Shown here piece after piece: positions 63,985 to 64,000 of a stretch of 64,000 bases of DNA. Where the stretch lies: positions 43,058 through 107,057 of the forward strand of contig JABITN010000137.1 of assembly GCA_018700525.1 (NCBI GenBank). Direction: 5' to 3'. The stretch comes from Opitutales bacterium. Lineage in GTDB: Bacteria; Verrucomicrobiota; Verrucomicrobiia; Opitutales; Opitutaceae. The notes under the pieces are model-generated. The model was given only the letters and a program-made list of their open reading frames with translations, had not been told where the DNA came from and did not search any database. Each line of letters begins with the position of its first letter. Position 1 is the stretch's first letter. Made by a program: the position numbers and the translations under genes.

Positions 63985-64000
63985 GCGGCCGATCTCCGAG
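63985..64000. repeat. Intergenic repeat, family 1, copy D (cut by window edge)
   Basis: GCGGCCGATCTCCGAG at the last 16 bases equals the left-arm consensus of the elements at 12433, 20734 and 34505; the rest lies outside the window. Confidence 0.6.

Overview
The window reads as chromosomal DNA of a Gram-negative bacterium of the PVC superphylum, most likely a marine Verrucomicrobiota (Opitutae-like). This is inferred from the lpt genes, HprK, a secreted protein with a 'DPDGDKLSNRFEF' C-terminal motif, an E1-alpha/beta fusion dehydrogenase and a sugar-acid island; no rRNA is present to prove it. There are three tRNAs, no CRISPR array, no intact transposase and no prophage.

Region 1 (1-12.4 kb) is a sugar and uronate catabolic island. 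It holds a cut-off class II aldolase-like gene, eda and kdgK (end of the 2-keto-3-deoxygluconate branch), two AraC-type regulators, an IclR and an XRE-cupin regulator, xylose isomerase, and a tight run of GH88 hydrolase, sugar isomerase/epimerase, Gfo/Idh/MocA oxidoreductase and SDR. Together they fit breakdown of a polysaccharide containing uronic acid plus pentose or deoxysugar, an ulvan- or pectin-like substrate (inference).

Region 2 (12.5-27.5 kb) has feoA/feoB with a tiny divergent Cys-rich membrane protein, a hybrid histidine kinase, a SulP transporter, an IspH with a long N-terminal extension, an AI-2E transporter, hisC, a CNNM/CorC protein, an outer-membrane barrel protein, tsaC/sua5 and rpsR. 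Region 3 (27.5-43.5 kb) has a tRNA-Arg, a DASS transporter, purN, uppP, a fructosamine kinase with an LMW phosphatase, SYLF and phasin-like proteins, proA, an M32 carboxypeptidase, a flavoprotein and an adenosine kinase. Several broken genes lie here: a clc channel, a lipoprotein and a 'GHSFF' protein.

Region 4 (43.5-64 kb) has pyrG, then a gene that joins a lipoyl domain and an E3/E1-binding domain to a complete KAS III (FabH). It also has rsmE, two small-RNA-like terminator units beside tRNA-Leu, tRNA-Pro, ligA, dnaA, the kdsC-lptC-lptA-lptB-hprK envelope operon, an E1-alpha/beta 2-oxoacid dehydrogenase, an aldo/keto reductase, rpiB and a rodZ-like gene.

The most notable signals are: the lipoyl-PSBD-KAS III fusion, which could pass acyl groups from a 2-oxoacid dehydrogenase directly into fatty acid initiation; the tandem small-RNA-like units at 47.93-48.22 kb; two families of intergenic inverted repeats, one with compensatory base changes in its inner hairpin; and an unusual number of genes with single-base or single-codon lesions, which means either genome decay or residual sequencing errors.
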